In this document: positions 29,284 to 40,967 of the stretch, one piece after another
How positions within the stretch are numbered: the stretch's first letter is position 1
How the letters are laid out: each line of letters starts with the position of its first letter
From: CALXVA01 sp944392465
GTDB taxonomy: Bacteria; Bacillota; Clostridia; TANB77; CAG-508
Assembly (NCBI GenBank): GCA_963931155.1
Contig: OZ006978.1
Coordinates: forward strand, 930,001-994,000
DNA: 64,000 bases
Direction of reading: 5' to 3'
Translations under genes and position numbers: made by a program
Notes under the pieces: generated by a model
Told to the model about the DNA's origin: nothing
The model's input: the letters and a program-made list of their open reading frames with translations, nothing else
Database searches by the model: none

Positions 29284-32200
29284 ATGAGAAAGAACAAAAA
29301 ACCTGAAAATCGCATTAAGTTAAAGAACCACATTTTAAAGAATGGCAATAAAATGATAAAATGGCTTAAACGGTAATAATGAAAAAGCAAGTAATGGAAG
29401 TAATGGTATAAAGCTTAAAGCAAAAAACATGGCGATAATCAGCATTAGTGCAGTTGTTGCACTTGTGTTAATAGTTATAGCCATAATGCAATTTGTGCAA
29501 TATAGAACGAGATTAAATTCAATATCACCTGAACTTGCAAAAGCAATGACATATGATCAGGTTCAAGATGGCGAAGAAGTAGTGGACGGAACAGACGGCC
29601 ACGTCAATTTTGATGCCTTCTTTTTGCGTGACTTAAATAGTGATGGTTTTGCAGAAAGCATACGTGGAACGAGTAAACGAATAGGCGAAGAAGATACCTT
29701 GTATATGGAAATAAGCGTTAATACAAGTGGATATGTAAAGAACGGAAAAATCACAGTAAATGGAACAAATTCATATTTACAAACAGCCCTTCCAAAAGAT
29801 GATGAATTAAAAGATAATTATGTAAGTAATAATATAAAAGCAATAGAATTTAATGATTTGAATAATGGAACTCAAAAACTTTTAACAGGAATAATAAGAA
29901 GTGGAGATTATTCATCAACATCAAGAAAAAGTTCTGCGATTGGAAATAATATAAATAACTATAACAAAGTAAATAGTGTAACATTTACAGGAACATATGT
30001 AACAGAAGAGAATGAAGAAATACCAATAGAAAAAACAGTAAATTTCAATGTGGATTGGTATGGAGAAACAAGAGCAGAAATTACTTCAACAAATACAACA
30101 AAAACAAATTTATCAGACAGAATAAATGAAGAAGAAGGAACAATTTCACTAGACTTTACAATAAATACAAGAGAAGCAAACCAAGAATTAATACTAAAAA
30201 CAAACCATACAGAAGCAGAAATACCACAATTAAATGGCTATGACCCAATAAGTGTAACATATACAGGAAATGCAACATTTAACTATGATGCAGAAACAAG
30301 AAAAGTAGTATTAGAAAGAGAAGCAGTAGTTTCAGAAGATGGAACAGTAACAAAAAGTGTAGCTAGAACAAATTCATATACAATAAAAGTAGTATATCCA
30401 TTAGAAGCATATGAAAGCATAGGAGAAGATACAGTAAGTATAAGAATACCAGTAAATACACGTTATGATGGATATAACAACCCAAGTGAAGAATTTGAAA
30501 ATCCATATATATCAAATACAGCCACAGCAACATTAGTAGCAAATTATAGAAATCCAACAGGAACAGTAGCAAGATTTGACATAACAGTAGGGAAAAGTAT
30601 ATCTACACCAACCTTTAGATATATTGTTTCAAAACAAAAACCATTAAGAATATATAATGGTTTATCAGACATGGAAACAGAAGATACATACCAAGTAAGA
30701 TGGGAAGCATATACAGGAACAGATGGAGAATCAAATGGACTTGTAATGAAAGAAACAAAGAATGGAGAAACACAAAAAGTAGATAACTTTATCAAAACAG
30801 ATTCAAGTAAAGCTAGCATGGAAGAGGTAACAACAAATGTAGGAATAGGATTTTCAGGAGCAGATAATTTACTAAAAGAAGATGGATGGATAAAAGTATA
30901 TGATGAAGAAACAGGAGATTTATTAGCTACATTTACAAAAAATGATTGGAATAAATATACATCAAGTAACCCATATAGATACGAATTACCAGTAAAACAT
31001 ATAAGAGTAGAAACAAGTGAAACAAAAGCAGAAACAAGTTTTTATGTATATAACATAAAAGAATTAGATGACGAATATATAACAACAAATTATACAAGAG
31101 AAGAATTTGATAAATTACAATATATAGAATCAAACTTAGTAGGATACTTAGGTGGAACATATATAAATACAGATGTACACCAAGCACATTATGAAGCACC
31201 ATATTCATTAGCAGAAATAAGCATAAGTAATAATACAATATCAACACAAGCAACAGAAAGAAACGAAAAGATAACAATAAAAGCAAACTACAATACTTCA
31301 TATAATCAAGTAGGATGGGTAAATGGAAGTTTTGTAGTAAAACTACCAGAGCAAATATTAACAGCTCAAATAAACAATGTAGAAATAAGTAATGGTAGTG
31401 TAAGTATTACAAGTTATGAATTAATAGAACAAGAAGATGAAAAATTAATAAAAATAAACACAAAAAATAATACTGAAACACCACAATCATTTAATATAAC
31501 AATAGATTTAGATATAACACCAGACCCAAGAATAGCAACAACAAGCAAAAGTATAGAATTATATGCGTCAAATGAAGAAGCATGTGACTATTACTATAAC
31601 GCAAATGATAAATATGATGTAAATGATAACCTAAACACAGAAGAAAAAGTAAATTATGATTCTACAAATTTAAGTATGATATCACCAAATAGCTTACTAA
31701 CAAACCAAGTAGCAAGCAATTATGACGATAAAGGAAGTCAAGTAGTATCACCACAAATAGCAGATGTAAAACCAGCATATGGAGTAGTAGATAGCGAGAA
31801 CAAGAGAGAAGCAACAATAGGAGTGCAAATACGTAATAATTATGCAAGCACAATAAGTGACATGAAAATAATAGGTAAAATACCATTTGAAGGAAATACA
31901 TATGTATTAAGTGGCGGAGAATTAGGAAGTACATTTACAACAACAATGAAAAATACAGGAATAAAAGTACCAGAAAAATTACAAGAGTATGTAACAGTAT
32001 ATTATTCAGAAAATACAAATCCAGATAAAGATATAACAAAGCAAGAAAATGAATGGAAAACAGCAGACCAAGTAACAAACTGGGATAATATAAAAACATA
32101 TTTAATAGACCTTGGAGACTATGTAATGCCAACAGGAGCAGAATACACATTTGAGTACACAGTAAAAATACCAAATGGAGTAGAATTTAACCAAGCATCA

Positions 32201-35200
32201 TATAGCCATCACGGAATATACTTTAGTCTAGACACAGACCAAGGAAAATATAAAACACAAGTAGAACCAAATAGATTAGGATTAAGAATAGCAGAAAAAT
32301 ATAATCTAGAACTAACAAAATATCAAACAGGAAAAGATAAATTAGTACCAGGAGCAACATATAGCATAACAGATGAAGAAACAGGAGAAGTAAAAACAGC
32401 AGTAACAAATGAAAAAGGACAATTAATAATAAAAGGACTATATGCCGAAAAAGCATATCTAATACAAGAGATAAAAACGCCGGATGACTATGAATTAAAT
32501 AGTGATGTTATCAGGTTTATTGGTCATGTAGATAAAACAAACGGAAACTTAAGCATAGAAAAAACACAAGGAACAACAAAAGACGAAATTAAGGTAATAA
32601 AAGAAGAAGGAGAAGACTATAAGGTAACAGTAAAAGTAGAAGATGAAGTAAAAGCAAGCTTAAAAATAAAGAAAACAGAGCAAGGGACGGGTATACCAAT
32701 TCAATATGTTAAATATAAATTAACAGGATATAATTTGTCTGAAAATGGAAGAATATATACTACAAATGCTAATGGAGAAACAACAATAAAAGGACTTTCA
32801 ATAAACCAAGAATATACATTAGAAGAAACAAAAGCAGAAGGATATTATATAGCAAGTCCAATAAAATTTAGAGTAGTAAACAATGGCGGAAGCTACAGTA
32901 TGGAAATAACAGAAGGAGCAGTAGCAAGCCAAAGTACAACAGAAGTAGACAGCATACCAACAATAACACTAAACTTAGAAGATGAAAAAATACCAACATA
33001 TAGTTTGCAATTAATTAAGCAAGAAAAAACAACAGAAGCAACAGTAAGTGAAGATGAACTAATAGCAAAAGCGGAAACAGCATTAGCAAATACAGAAGTA
33101 ACGTATTTAGCAGGAGCAAAATTTAAACTATATAAGGGAACAGAAGAAATAGGAGAATACATAACAGATAGCACAGGAAAAGTAACAATAAGTAATCTAT
33201 ATCAATATGTAGAAGGAAAACCAGAAGAAGCAACATACACATTGAAAGAAGTATTAGCACCAGAAGGATATGCAAAAGTAAAAGATATAACGTTTAAAGT
33301 AGAAAACAAAGACGGTACTTTAAGCTTATTAAACATGGACGGAACACAAGAGAACTACACAGTAGAAGGAACAACAGTAAAACTAACAATAGAAGATAGC
33401 CCATCATTTAAATTAATAAAGAAAGACAAAGAAACACAAGAACCAATAGCAAATGTAAAATTTGCAATATACAATGCAGAAAATATAAAAAATGAAAACA
33501 TACCAGCGACTAATAGCAAAGGTGAAATATTAGGAACAAAAGAAATAATAGATGATAAAGAATACTATACTCTTACGACAGATGAACAAGGAATAATAAC
33601 AGCAGACCTAACAGAAGGATTATATAAAGCAGTAGAAGTACAAGCACCAGATAAGTATAACCTAAAAGGACAAGAATACTACTTTGGTATAGGAGCAAGT
33701 AGAGAAATACCAGAAGAAATGGTACCTGAAATGGTACAATCATTTAAGAGCAATAATAATAAAATATTTTCAGTATCAGCAACAAGTGATGGAGGATATG
33801 TTGCAGGAGGATATTTTAGTGGTGATGAAATTCAGGTTGGAGATATTAGTATAACGAATAATGGGGCTTCTGGTTATGATGGCATTGTAATAAAATATAG
33901 TAGTTCAGGAGAAGTAGAATGGGCAAGAAAAATGGGAGGAACTTCTAGTGATTATATTTATTCAGTAATAGAAACAGCAGATGGAGATATATTAGCTGGC
34001 GGCGATTTTCAAGGAACAATTCTGGTAGAAAATGAAACGTTTACATCTAAGAGCAAAGATGGAATAATAATAAAATATAGTAATAATGGCGAAGTAAAAT
34101 GGGCAAAATCATATGGAGAAGATAATAATGATTCTATTCAATCGATAGCTAAAACTGTAGACGGAGGTTGTATAGCAGTAGGATATTCTGGAGGTACTAT
34201 AATGCGGTATATACGGGAGCAATGGATTTGAATTTCCAGAGACAGCAATAACCCAACGTGGGCAGTCATATGATATACTATATAATAGTGCTAAAGGATT
34301 AATAATAAAGTATAAAGCTAATGGAGAAATAGAATGGGCAACAAAAGTAGGAAAAGGTACTTTTTTCATTCAAACAGTAACAGAAACAATAGATGGAGGA
34401 ATACTAGCAGGAGGATTTTTTCAAGGAACAATTGAATTTGGTGAAGAAAAATTAACAAGTAATGGAAACTATGATGGATTATTAATATATTGTGGTAATA
34501 ATGGTAAAATAGAATGGGCAAAGAATATAGGAGGAAGTAATTTTGATGGAATTAGAGCAATAGCAACTACAGCAGATGGAGTAGTAGTAGGAGGTTATAC
34601 TAAGAGTGATGTAATTCAAGTTGAAAATGAGACATTATTACCTAATGGAATTTCAGATGGATTGATAATAAAATATAAAAATAATGGTAACTTAGAATGG
34701 GCAAGATTAATAAATGAATTTGGGAGTGAGGTATATATTCAATCAATAGTTGGAACGGAAGATGGAAAAGTGATAGCAGGAGGATTGTTTGATGCTGAAG
34801 AGATTAAAGTTGGAGATGAAATATTAACAAACTTTGAGACGGGGATCAATGGAAACGAACGTTTTGATAGCATGATAATAGAATATAATAGTAATGGGGA
34901 AGTAGAAGATGCAAAATCATTTGGTGGAAGTGAAAATGATTATATTTATTCAATAACAGAGACCATGGATGGAAAGTATGTGGTAGGAGGTTATTTTGAG
35001 AGTAAAACAATTCAAATACTAGGAAATGAGATAATAACTAATAGTGGAAATTATGCTAATGGTTTAATAATAAAGTACACAATGCAAGAAAATGCTAATA
35101 CCATAATTGAAAATATAAGAGGCATCGGAGGAGATGCAAGCGATCATATTACTTCAGTAGCAGCAACATCAGATGGAGGCTATATAGCAGGAGGATATTT

Positions 35201-38200
35201 TGATAGCGAAGAAATTCAAGTGGGAAACAAAACAATCACAAATAATGGAGGAGAAGATGGACTAATAATAAAATACAATGGAGAAGGAGAAGTAGAATGG
35301 GCAAAATCTTTTGGAGGAAGTGGTTATGACGAAATTAATTCTGTAACGGCAACAAAAGATGGAGGATATGTTGCAGGAGGATTTTTTAGTGGTGATGAAA
35401 TTCAGGTTGGAGATATTAGTATAACGAATAATGGGGCTTTTGGTAAAGATGGCATTGTAATAAAATATAGTAGTTCAGGAGAAGTAGAATGGGCAGAATC
35501 CTTTGGTGGGGTAAATTATGACGAAATTAATTCAGTAGTAGCAACAGAAAATGGAGGATATGTAGTAGCAGGAACACGGAGATTTCGATAATATAAAAAT
35601 TGGAGATGAAATATACACATACGAGAATCCAATTGACGGATTTATAATAAAATTTGATTCTAATAATTCTATAGAATGGATTAATTCGATTTATAAAAAG
35701 AATATGACTGGCGTACTTGATATTACTGCTGTAACAACAACCAAGGATGAAGGAATTGTTGTTGCAGGGAATTTTCAATCAGATGAAATAATAATAAATT
35801 CGTCAAAACTATATAATAGTGGAAATAGTACGAAAGAAGCTTTTATAGTAAAATATAATTCAAAAGGTAAAGTAGAGTGGGCAGATTCTTTTAAGGGGAG
35901 TGATAACGATTATATCTATTCATTGACTTCTACAGAAGAAGGAAAAATAATAGTAGGAGGAAAATTTAATAGTGATCAAATTGAAGTTGGAAATAATATA
36001 TTATCAAAGATTAGTGGAAACTATAAATGCGATGGTTTAATAGTAATATACTCTAATGAAGGTAAAGTGGAATGGTCAAATAATATAGGAGGAGATAGTT
36101 CTATTAACACAATAAATGTAACAAGTGATGGAGGCTATTTAGTAGGAGGCGATTTTAAAGAAACAATAGAAATAGAGAATGATGTATATGGAACTATTGG
36201 TTCTACAAATGGAATAATAATTAAATATAATAGTGCGTGGTTGGTAGAATGGGTAAAAACAATAAAAGTTATAGATAATTTTGTTGGTTTTAACAGTATT
36301 GTCTCAGTAACAGAAACAAAGAACGAAAAAATAATAATAGGAGGGAATTTTAATGATAATATAAATATAGGTGAATATAGTATAGAAAGCCAAGGAAATG
36401 ATGATGGAATGTTACTGGAAATAGAAAAGGAGAAAGGCATTCCAGAAGTTCAAGAGCTAACAGTAGAAAACAACATAAAAGAATTCAAAATAACAACAGA
36501 TGTAAACGAAGCAAATGGCACGAGAGGTGGCTCAATTTCAGGAGAAGATGAAGCATCATACGAAACAGTAAAATATGGAGATAATAGCACAAAGCAAATA
36601 ATAATGACACCAGACGAAAACTATGAAATAATAGGAATAACAGTAAATGGAGAAGAATGGCAATTTACAGCAAATGCAGATGGAACATATACAATGCCAC
36701 AATTTACAAATATGACAGAAGATAAGCATATTGTTGTAACATATGCATTAAAGAGCAATAAAATAACAATAAATAAAGTAGATAGTGCAGATAATAGTAA
36801 AAAACTAGAAGGAGCAATATTTGAAATAACATCAGAAGATGGAACAGCAATAAAATTAACAACAAATAGCCAAGGACAAGCAATAACTCAATTAGAGTAT
36901 GGAAACTATACAATAACAGAAATTCAAGCACCAGAAGGATATGAATTAAATAGCACACCACTAGAGATATCATTTACAGAAAATGAAACACATGAATTTA
37001 CAATAGAAAATACTAAAAAAGCAAAAGTAATAGTGCATCACTACTTAAAAAATGAAGATGGAACATATACAGAGATAAAAGTAGCAGAAGATGAACTACT
37101 AGAAAAGACAGATAAAGATGAATATACAACAAGTCCAAAGGTGGATTTAGAGAAATATGAATTAGAAAAAGATGAAAATGGAGAATATGTAATACCAGAA
37201 AATGCAACAGGCACATTTGAAACAGGAAAAACAATAGAAGTAATATATTACTATGAGGCAAAAGAAATACCATTAATAGTACATCACTACATAGAAGGAA
37301 CAGAAGAAAAAGTGCCATTAAAAGACGGAGGAGTAGCAGAAGATGTAATAGATAGTGGAAAAGAAGGAGAAGAATATACAACAACAGCTGTAGAAGAAAG
37401 TAAATTAGCAGAAGATTATGAATTAGTTGAAACTCCAAGTAATGCAAATGGAACATATACTGCACCAGAAGTAGAAGTAACATATTACTACAAAAAGGTA
37501 GTAAGAGATTTAGTGTTAAATAAATATGACAAAGATGAAACAACACCAATAGAAGGAGTAGAATTTAGTATTGCATCAAAAGAAACACCAGAAGAAGAGA
37601 TAGGAAGATATACAACAAATGAAAAAGGACAAATAAAACTTACATTAGAAGCAGGAGAGTACATAGCAACAGAAACAAAAGTAGCAGAAGGATATGTAAT
37701 GCCAAAAGATAATACAACAGAATTTACTGTAACAAAGACAGAAGATGAAGTAACACTAAACATAACAAATGAAAAAGTAAAAGGAACAGTAGTAGCAAAA
37801 TACTTAGAAGAAGGAACAGAAAAAGAATTGTCTGGTGAAGTAAAGCAAACAGGCAAAGTAGGAACAGAATATACAACAACACAAAAGGAAATAACAGGAT
37901 ATGACTTTGTAAGAGTAGAAGGAGAGGCAACAGGAAAATACATAGAAGGAACAATAGAAGTAATATACTATTACACATTAAAAGACCCAATAATAGATGA
38001 CGAAATAGAAAAAACATCATCTACATTAGAAATAACAAATAAAGACCAAGCTATACCATATACAATAGAGTACAATGCAACAATAACAGACTACAGAGGA
38101 AATGCTACAGTTACAATAGTAGATTATCTACCATATGAAATAGACGAAGGATTATCGAACATATCAGGTGGAATATATAACAGAATAGAAAAAACAATAA

Positions 38201-40749
38201 CATGGACAGAAGAGATAACAGATATAGATACATATGGAGAAGTGGTAGAAGGAACAAGCTCTGGAACAACTGGAGATTCTACAGAAGACTTAAAAGCATC
38301 TAAAGAAATAAACATAACAAAAGAAATAGAATTAGTATATGTAAATATGGATGTAACACAAGAAACAGTAGAAAATAGAGCAACAGGAACAATAGGATTA
38401 GACACACCAGAAAAAGAAGAAACAACAGAAGAAAATGAAATAATCCCAACAAACTTCAAAATAGAAGTACCAGTAGAAAAAGTATGGAATGATAACGAAG
38501 ATACAAAAGGAAGAAGACCAGAAAGTGTAACAATACAATTAACAGCAGATGGAAGCGAAGAATTAAATGGAGAAAAACTAGAAAGTGTAGTATTAAATGA
38601 AGAAAACAATTGGAAATACACATTCGAAAACTTAGCAAAATACACAGAATACGGAAGAGAAATAGTATATAGTGTAGTAGAAAAAGAAACAAACGAAGGA
38701 GACCTAGAATACTACAAAGAGGCAGTAATAGAGAACATAGGGGCAACAATAAGAGTAACAAATAGTTATAACTTAATGGAAACAGACTTAACAAGTAGTA
38801 TAGAAAAAACAGGAACAGAGAAAATAACAAGCTCAAAAGACAAAGTAAGCTATAGCATAAAATATAATGCAGAAATAACAGACTATATAGGAGAAGCAGT
38901 AGTAACAATAGTAGACTACTTACCATACCATATAGATGAAGAAGCAGAAGGAACAGAACTAGATGGTGGAATATATGATGAAGATGCAAACACAATAACA
39001 TGGACAATAAACATAGATCACATAAATACAACAAGAGACGGAGCATATAAAGTAGATGAGCAAAGAGATATAACAATAGTATTTAGTGACTTAGATGCAA
39101 GTCAAAAAGTAATGGTAAATAGAGTAAAAGGAACAATAGACCTATATGAAACAGAACAAACAAATAAAGTAGAAGATACATATGAAACAGAAATAGAAAT
39201 ACCAGGAAAAGTAATAGTAAAATATGTAGATAAAGAAACAGGAGAAGAAATACCATTTAGAGAGCAAGACATAAATAGTCCAGAAGCAGAGACACCAGAA
39301 GGAGGAGAGTCAGATGAAGAAACATATGGCTATACAATAAAAGGACTAGTAGGAGATGCATATACAACAAAACAAAAAGAAATATATGGATATACATATG
39401 TAGAAAATAGTGGAAACACAGAAGGAACAATGACAGAAAAAGACATAGTAGTAACATACTACTATGAAAAAACAGAAGCAGGAAAGGTAACAGCAATCTA
39501 CATAGATGAAGAAACAGGAGAAGAAATAACCTATATAGAAGAAAACGAAGAAACAGGAGAAACAGAAGAAAAAACATACAAAGAAGAAATAGAAGGATAC
39601 ATAGGAGATAAATACGAAACAGAACAAAAAGAAATACCAAACTATGACTTTGTAAGAGTAGAAGGAGAGCCAGAAGGAGAATTAACAGAAGAAGAAAAAA
39701 CAGTAGTATACATATATAGAAAGATACTAGCAAAAGTAATAGTAAGATACCTAGAAAAAGATAACACACCAGAAGATGACACAGACAATAAAGTATTAGC
39801 AGAAGAAGAAGTAATAAATGGACATAGTGGAGACGAATATAAAACAGAAAGAAAAGAAATAGAATACTATAAAAAAGCAGATCCAGAACCAGAAAATGCA
39901 GAAGGAACAATGACAAGAGAAGATATATATGTAACATACTATTACGAAAAAATACCAAGTGGAACAGTAACAGCAATATATGTAGATGAAGAAACAGGAG
40001 AAGAAATAACATATATAGAAGAAACAGAAGAAAAGACATATAAAGAAACATATAAAGGCTACTGTGGAGAAGAATACAAAACAGAAGCAAAAGAAATCCC
40101 ATACTACGAATACATAAAAGAAAAAGCACCAACAAATGCACAAGGAATATATACAGAAGAAGACGAGTTAGTAACATACTACTATAGACAACTACCATTT
40201 AATATGGCAGTAGACAAAAACCTAATTAAGATAGAATTAAATGGAGAAGAACAAAAAGTAAAAAACGGAAAAATAAACAAAGTAGAAATACCAGTAGATA
40301 GAGTAGGAGACAGCACATTAAAACTAGAATATAGCATAGTAGTAAGCAACACAGGAAAAGTAGAAGGAACAACAGAAGTAATAGAAAGCTTGCCAAAATA
40401 CTTTAAAGTAACAGAAGGAACAAGCAAAGAATGGAAAAAACAAAAAGATGGAACATTAAAACTAGTAACAAAAGAAATAAAACCAGGAGAAACAAAAGAA
40501 TATAAAGTAGTGTTAGAATGGGAAAGAGGAGCAAATAACTTTGGAACATTAGCAAACACAGTAGAATTAACAAATGTAGAAAACCCAGTAAACTTCAAAG
40601 AAACAACATTAGAAGACAATAAATCAAAAGCAGAATTAGTACTAGCAGTAAAATCAGGAGAAAATAGAAGCACGAGATGGGTAGGAAGCACAATAGGAGT
40701 ATTACTAATACTAGCCGGAATGGTAGTATATGTAAGAAGAAAAATATAA
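29284..40749 (+). CDS. Giant surface protein (3820 aa) with Cna-B/SpaA, propeller and MucBP repeats, read through three CGG +1 sites
   Basis: Read as one protein: ATG 29284 (RBS gagggggg) and CGG shifts at 29371, 34205 and 35577. Without them the DNA looks like several broken genes. After the shifts no stop occurs before 40747. Order: basic start, one membrane or signal segment (about residues 50-70, ISISAVVALVLIVIAIMQF), large beta-rich ectodomain, four SpaA/Cna-B-like domains (about 1000-1500; typical end LKEVLAPEGYAK), about 14 beta-propeller-like repeats (about 1500-2380, type ATSDGGYVAGGYFSGDEIQV), a fifth SpaA-like domain, several MucBP-like repeats (type GTVTAIYVDEETGEEITYIE), a Cna-B domain (VPVEKVWNDNEDTKGRRPES), and a C-terminal membrane segment (STIGVLLILAGMVVYV) with basic tail. 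No LPXTG motif. Coding DNA is strikingly A-rich. Likely an adhesin or stalk; ligand unknown. Confidence 0.8.
29371..29374 (+). other. CGG recoding site 2 (giant surface protein, codon 30, CGGT)
   Basis: CGG 29371-29373 is in frame with ATG 29284 and is followed at once by TAA TAA TGA. Skipping the C reads GGT AAT AAT GAA and enters the long frame 19 codons before its first ATG (29429). The new frame is closed upstream by TAA at 29357-29359, so the shift must fall within 29360-29373. The preceding codon is AAA. Confidence 0.85.
33791..33925 (+). repeat. 135-bp near-identical internal repeat, copy A
   Basis: It matches 35361-35495 with only about four differences by eye, far more alike than other propeller units of the same protein. 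It encodes one propeller repeat (GGYVAGGYFSGDEIQVGDIS). Recent duplication or gene conversion is likely. Confidence 0.85.
34205..34208 (+). other. CGG recoding site 3 (giant surface protein, Gly1641, CGGT)
   Basis: CGG 34205-34207 follows ATG in the frame from 29429 (4776 bases = 1592 codons). Skipping C gives GGT ATA TAC GGG AGC and joins the frame that runs through to 35577. The new frame is closed upstream by TAA 34200-34202 and the old frame ends at TGA 34229-34231, so the shift lies within 29 bases. A second CGG in the old frame at 34214-34216 would restore the same frame. Confidence 0.8.
35361..35495 (+). repeat. 135-bp near-identical internal repeat, copy B
   Basis: Partner of 33791-33925 within the propeller region of the giant surface protein. 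Confidence 0.85.
35577..35580 (+). other. CGG recoding site 4 (giant surface protein, Gly2098, CGGA)
   Basis: CGG 35577-35579 is in frame (915 bases from 34662) after ACA. Skipping C gives GGA GAT TTC GAT AAT and continues the propeller pattern VVAGTGDFDNIKIGDEIY. The old frame stops at TAA 35589-35591 and the new frame is closed upstream by TAG 35566-35568, so the shift lies within 35569-35591. Confidence 0.85.
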
Positions 40750-40800
40750 TATTAGCAAAATGATTAAAATAAAAAATAAGAGTTGCGAAACTTAGAAAAA

Positions 40801-40848
40801 AAGAAGAATATACTTAAATTTAAGAAATTTTTGTATATTCTTCTTTTT
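40801..40848 (+). terminator. Intrinsic terminator after the giant surface protein
   Basis: AAGAAGAATATAC pairs perfectly with GTATATTCTTCTT, followed by a T run. Confidence 0.88.
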
Positions 40849-40910
40849 AGATTTAGTTAAAAGTGCAAATCAAGCTAGCAATAAAAAAATGCAATAATAT
40901 TTTTAAAGTA

Positions 40911-40966
40911 AGCCTGTCCCCGAAGATGACAAACATGGCAGAAAAGAGCCTGTCCCCAAAAGTGAC
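40911..40966. repeat. REP-like CCTGTCCCC repeat, 1.5 units of the 36-bp type
   Basis: 'agcctgtccccgaagatgac' followed by 'gagcctgtccccaaaagtga', spaced 36 bp apart as in the array at 44683-44857. It abuts the stop of the acyl-CoA ligase gene (40968). Confidence 0.75.
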
Positions 40967-40967
40967 A

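Noticed and set aside
34180..34205. Shine-Dalgarno-like stimulator (ggaggt) upstream of site 3 as the cause of shifting
   Set aside because: Similar purine motifs occur near site 4 but not near sites 1 and 2, and such motifs are frequent in this A/G-rich DNA; the only constant feature is CGG.
34662..35591. A separate propeller-protein gene starting at 34662
   Set aside because: The reading frame is open back to 34206 with the same repeats and no RBS at 34662; it is the middle part of the giant protein.
29284..40749. Pseudogene decay of the giant surface protein
   Set aside because: Decay would give mixed shifts, stops and missense changes. Here there are three identical-type +1 shifts at CGG and otherwise about 11.4 kb without a stop.
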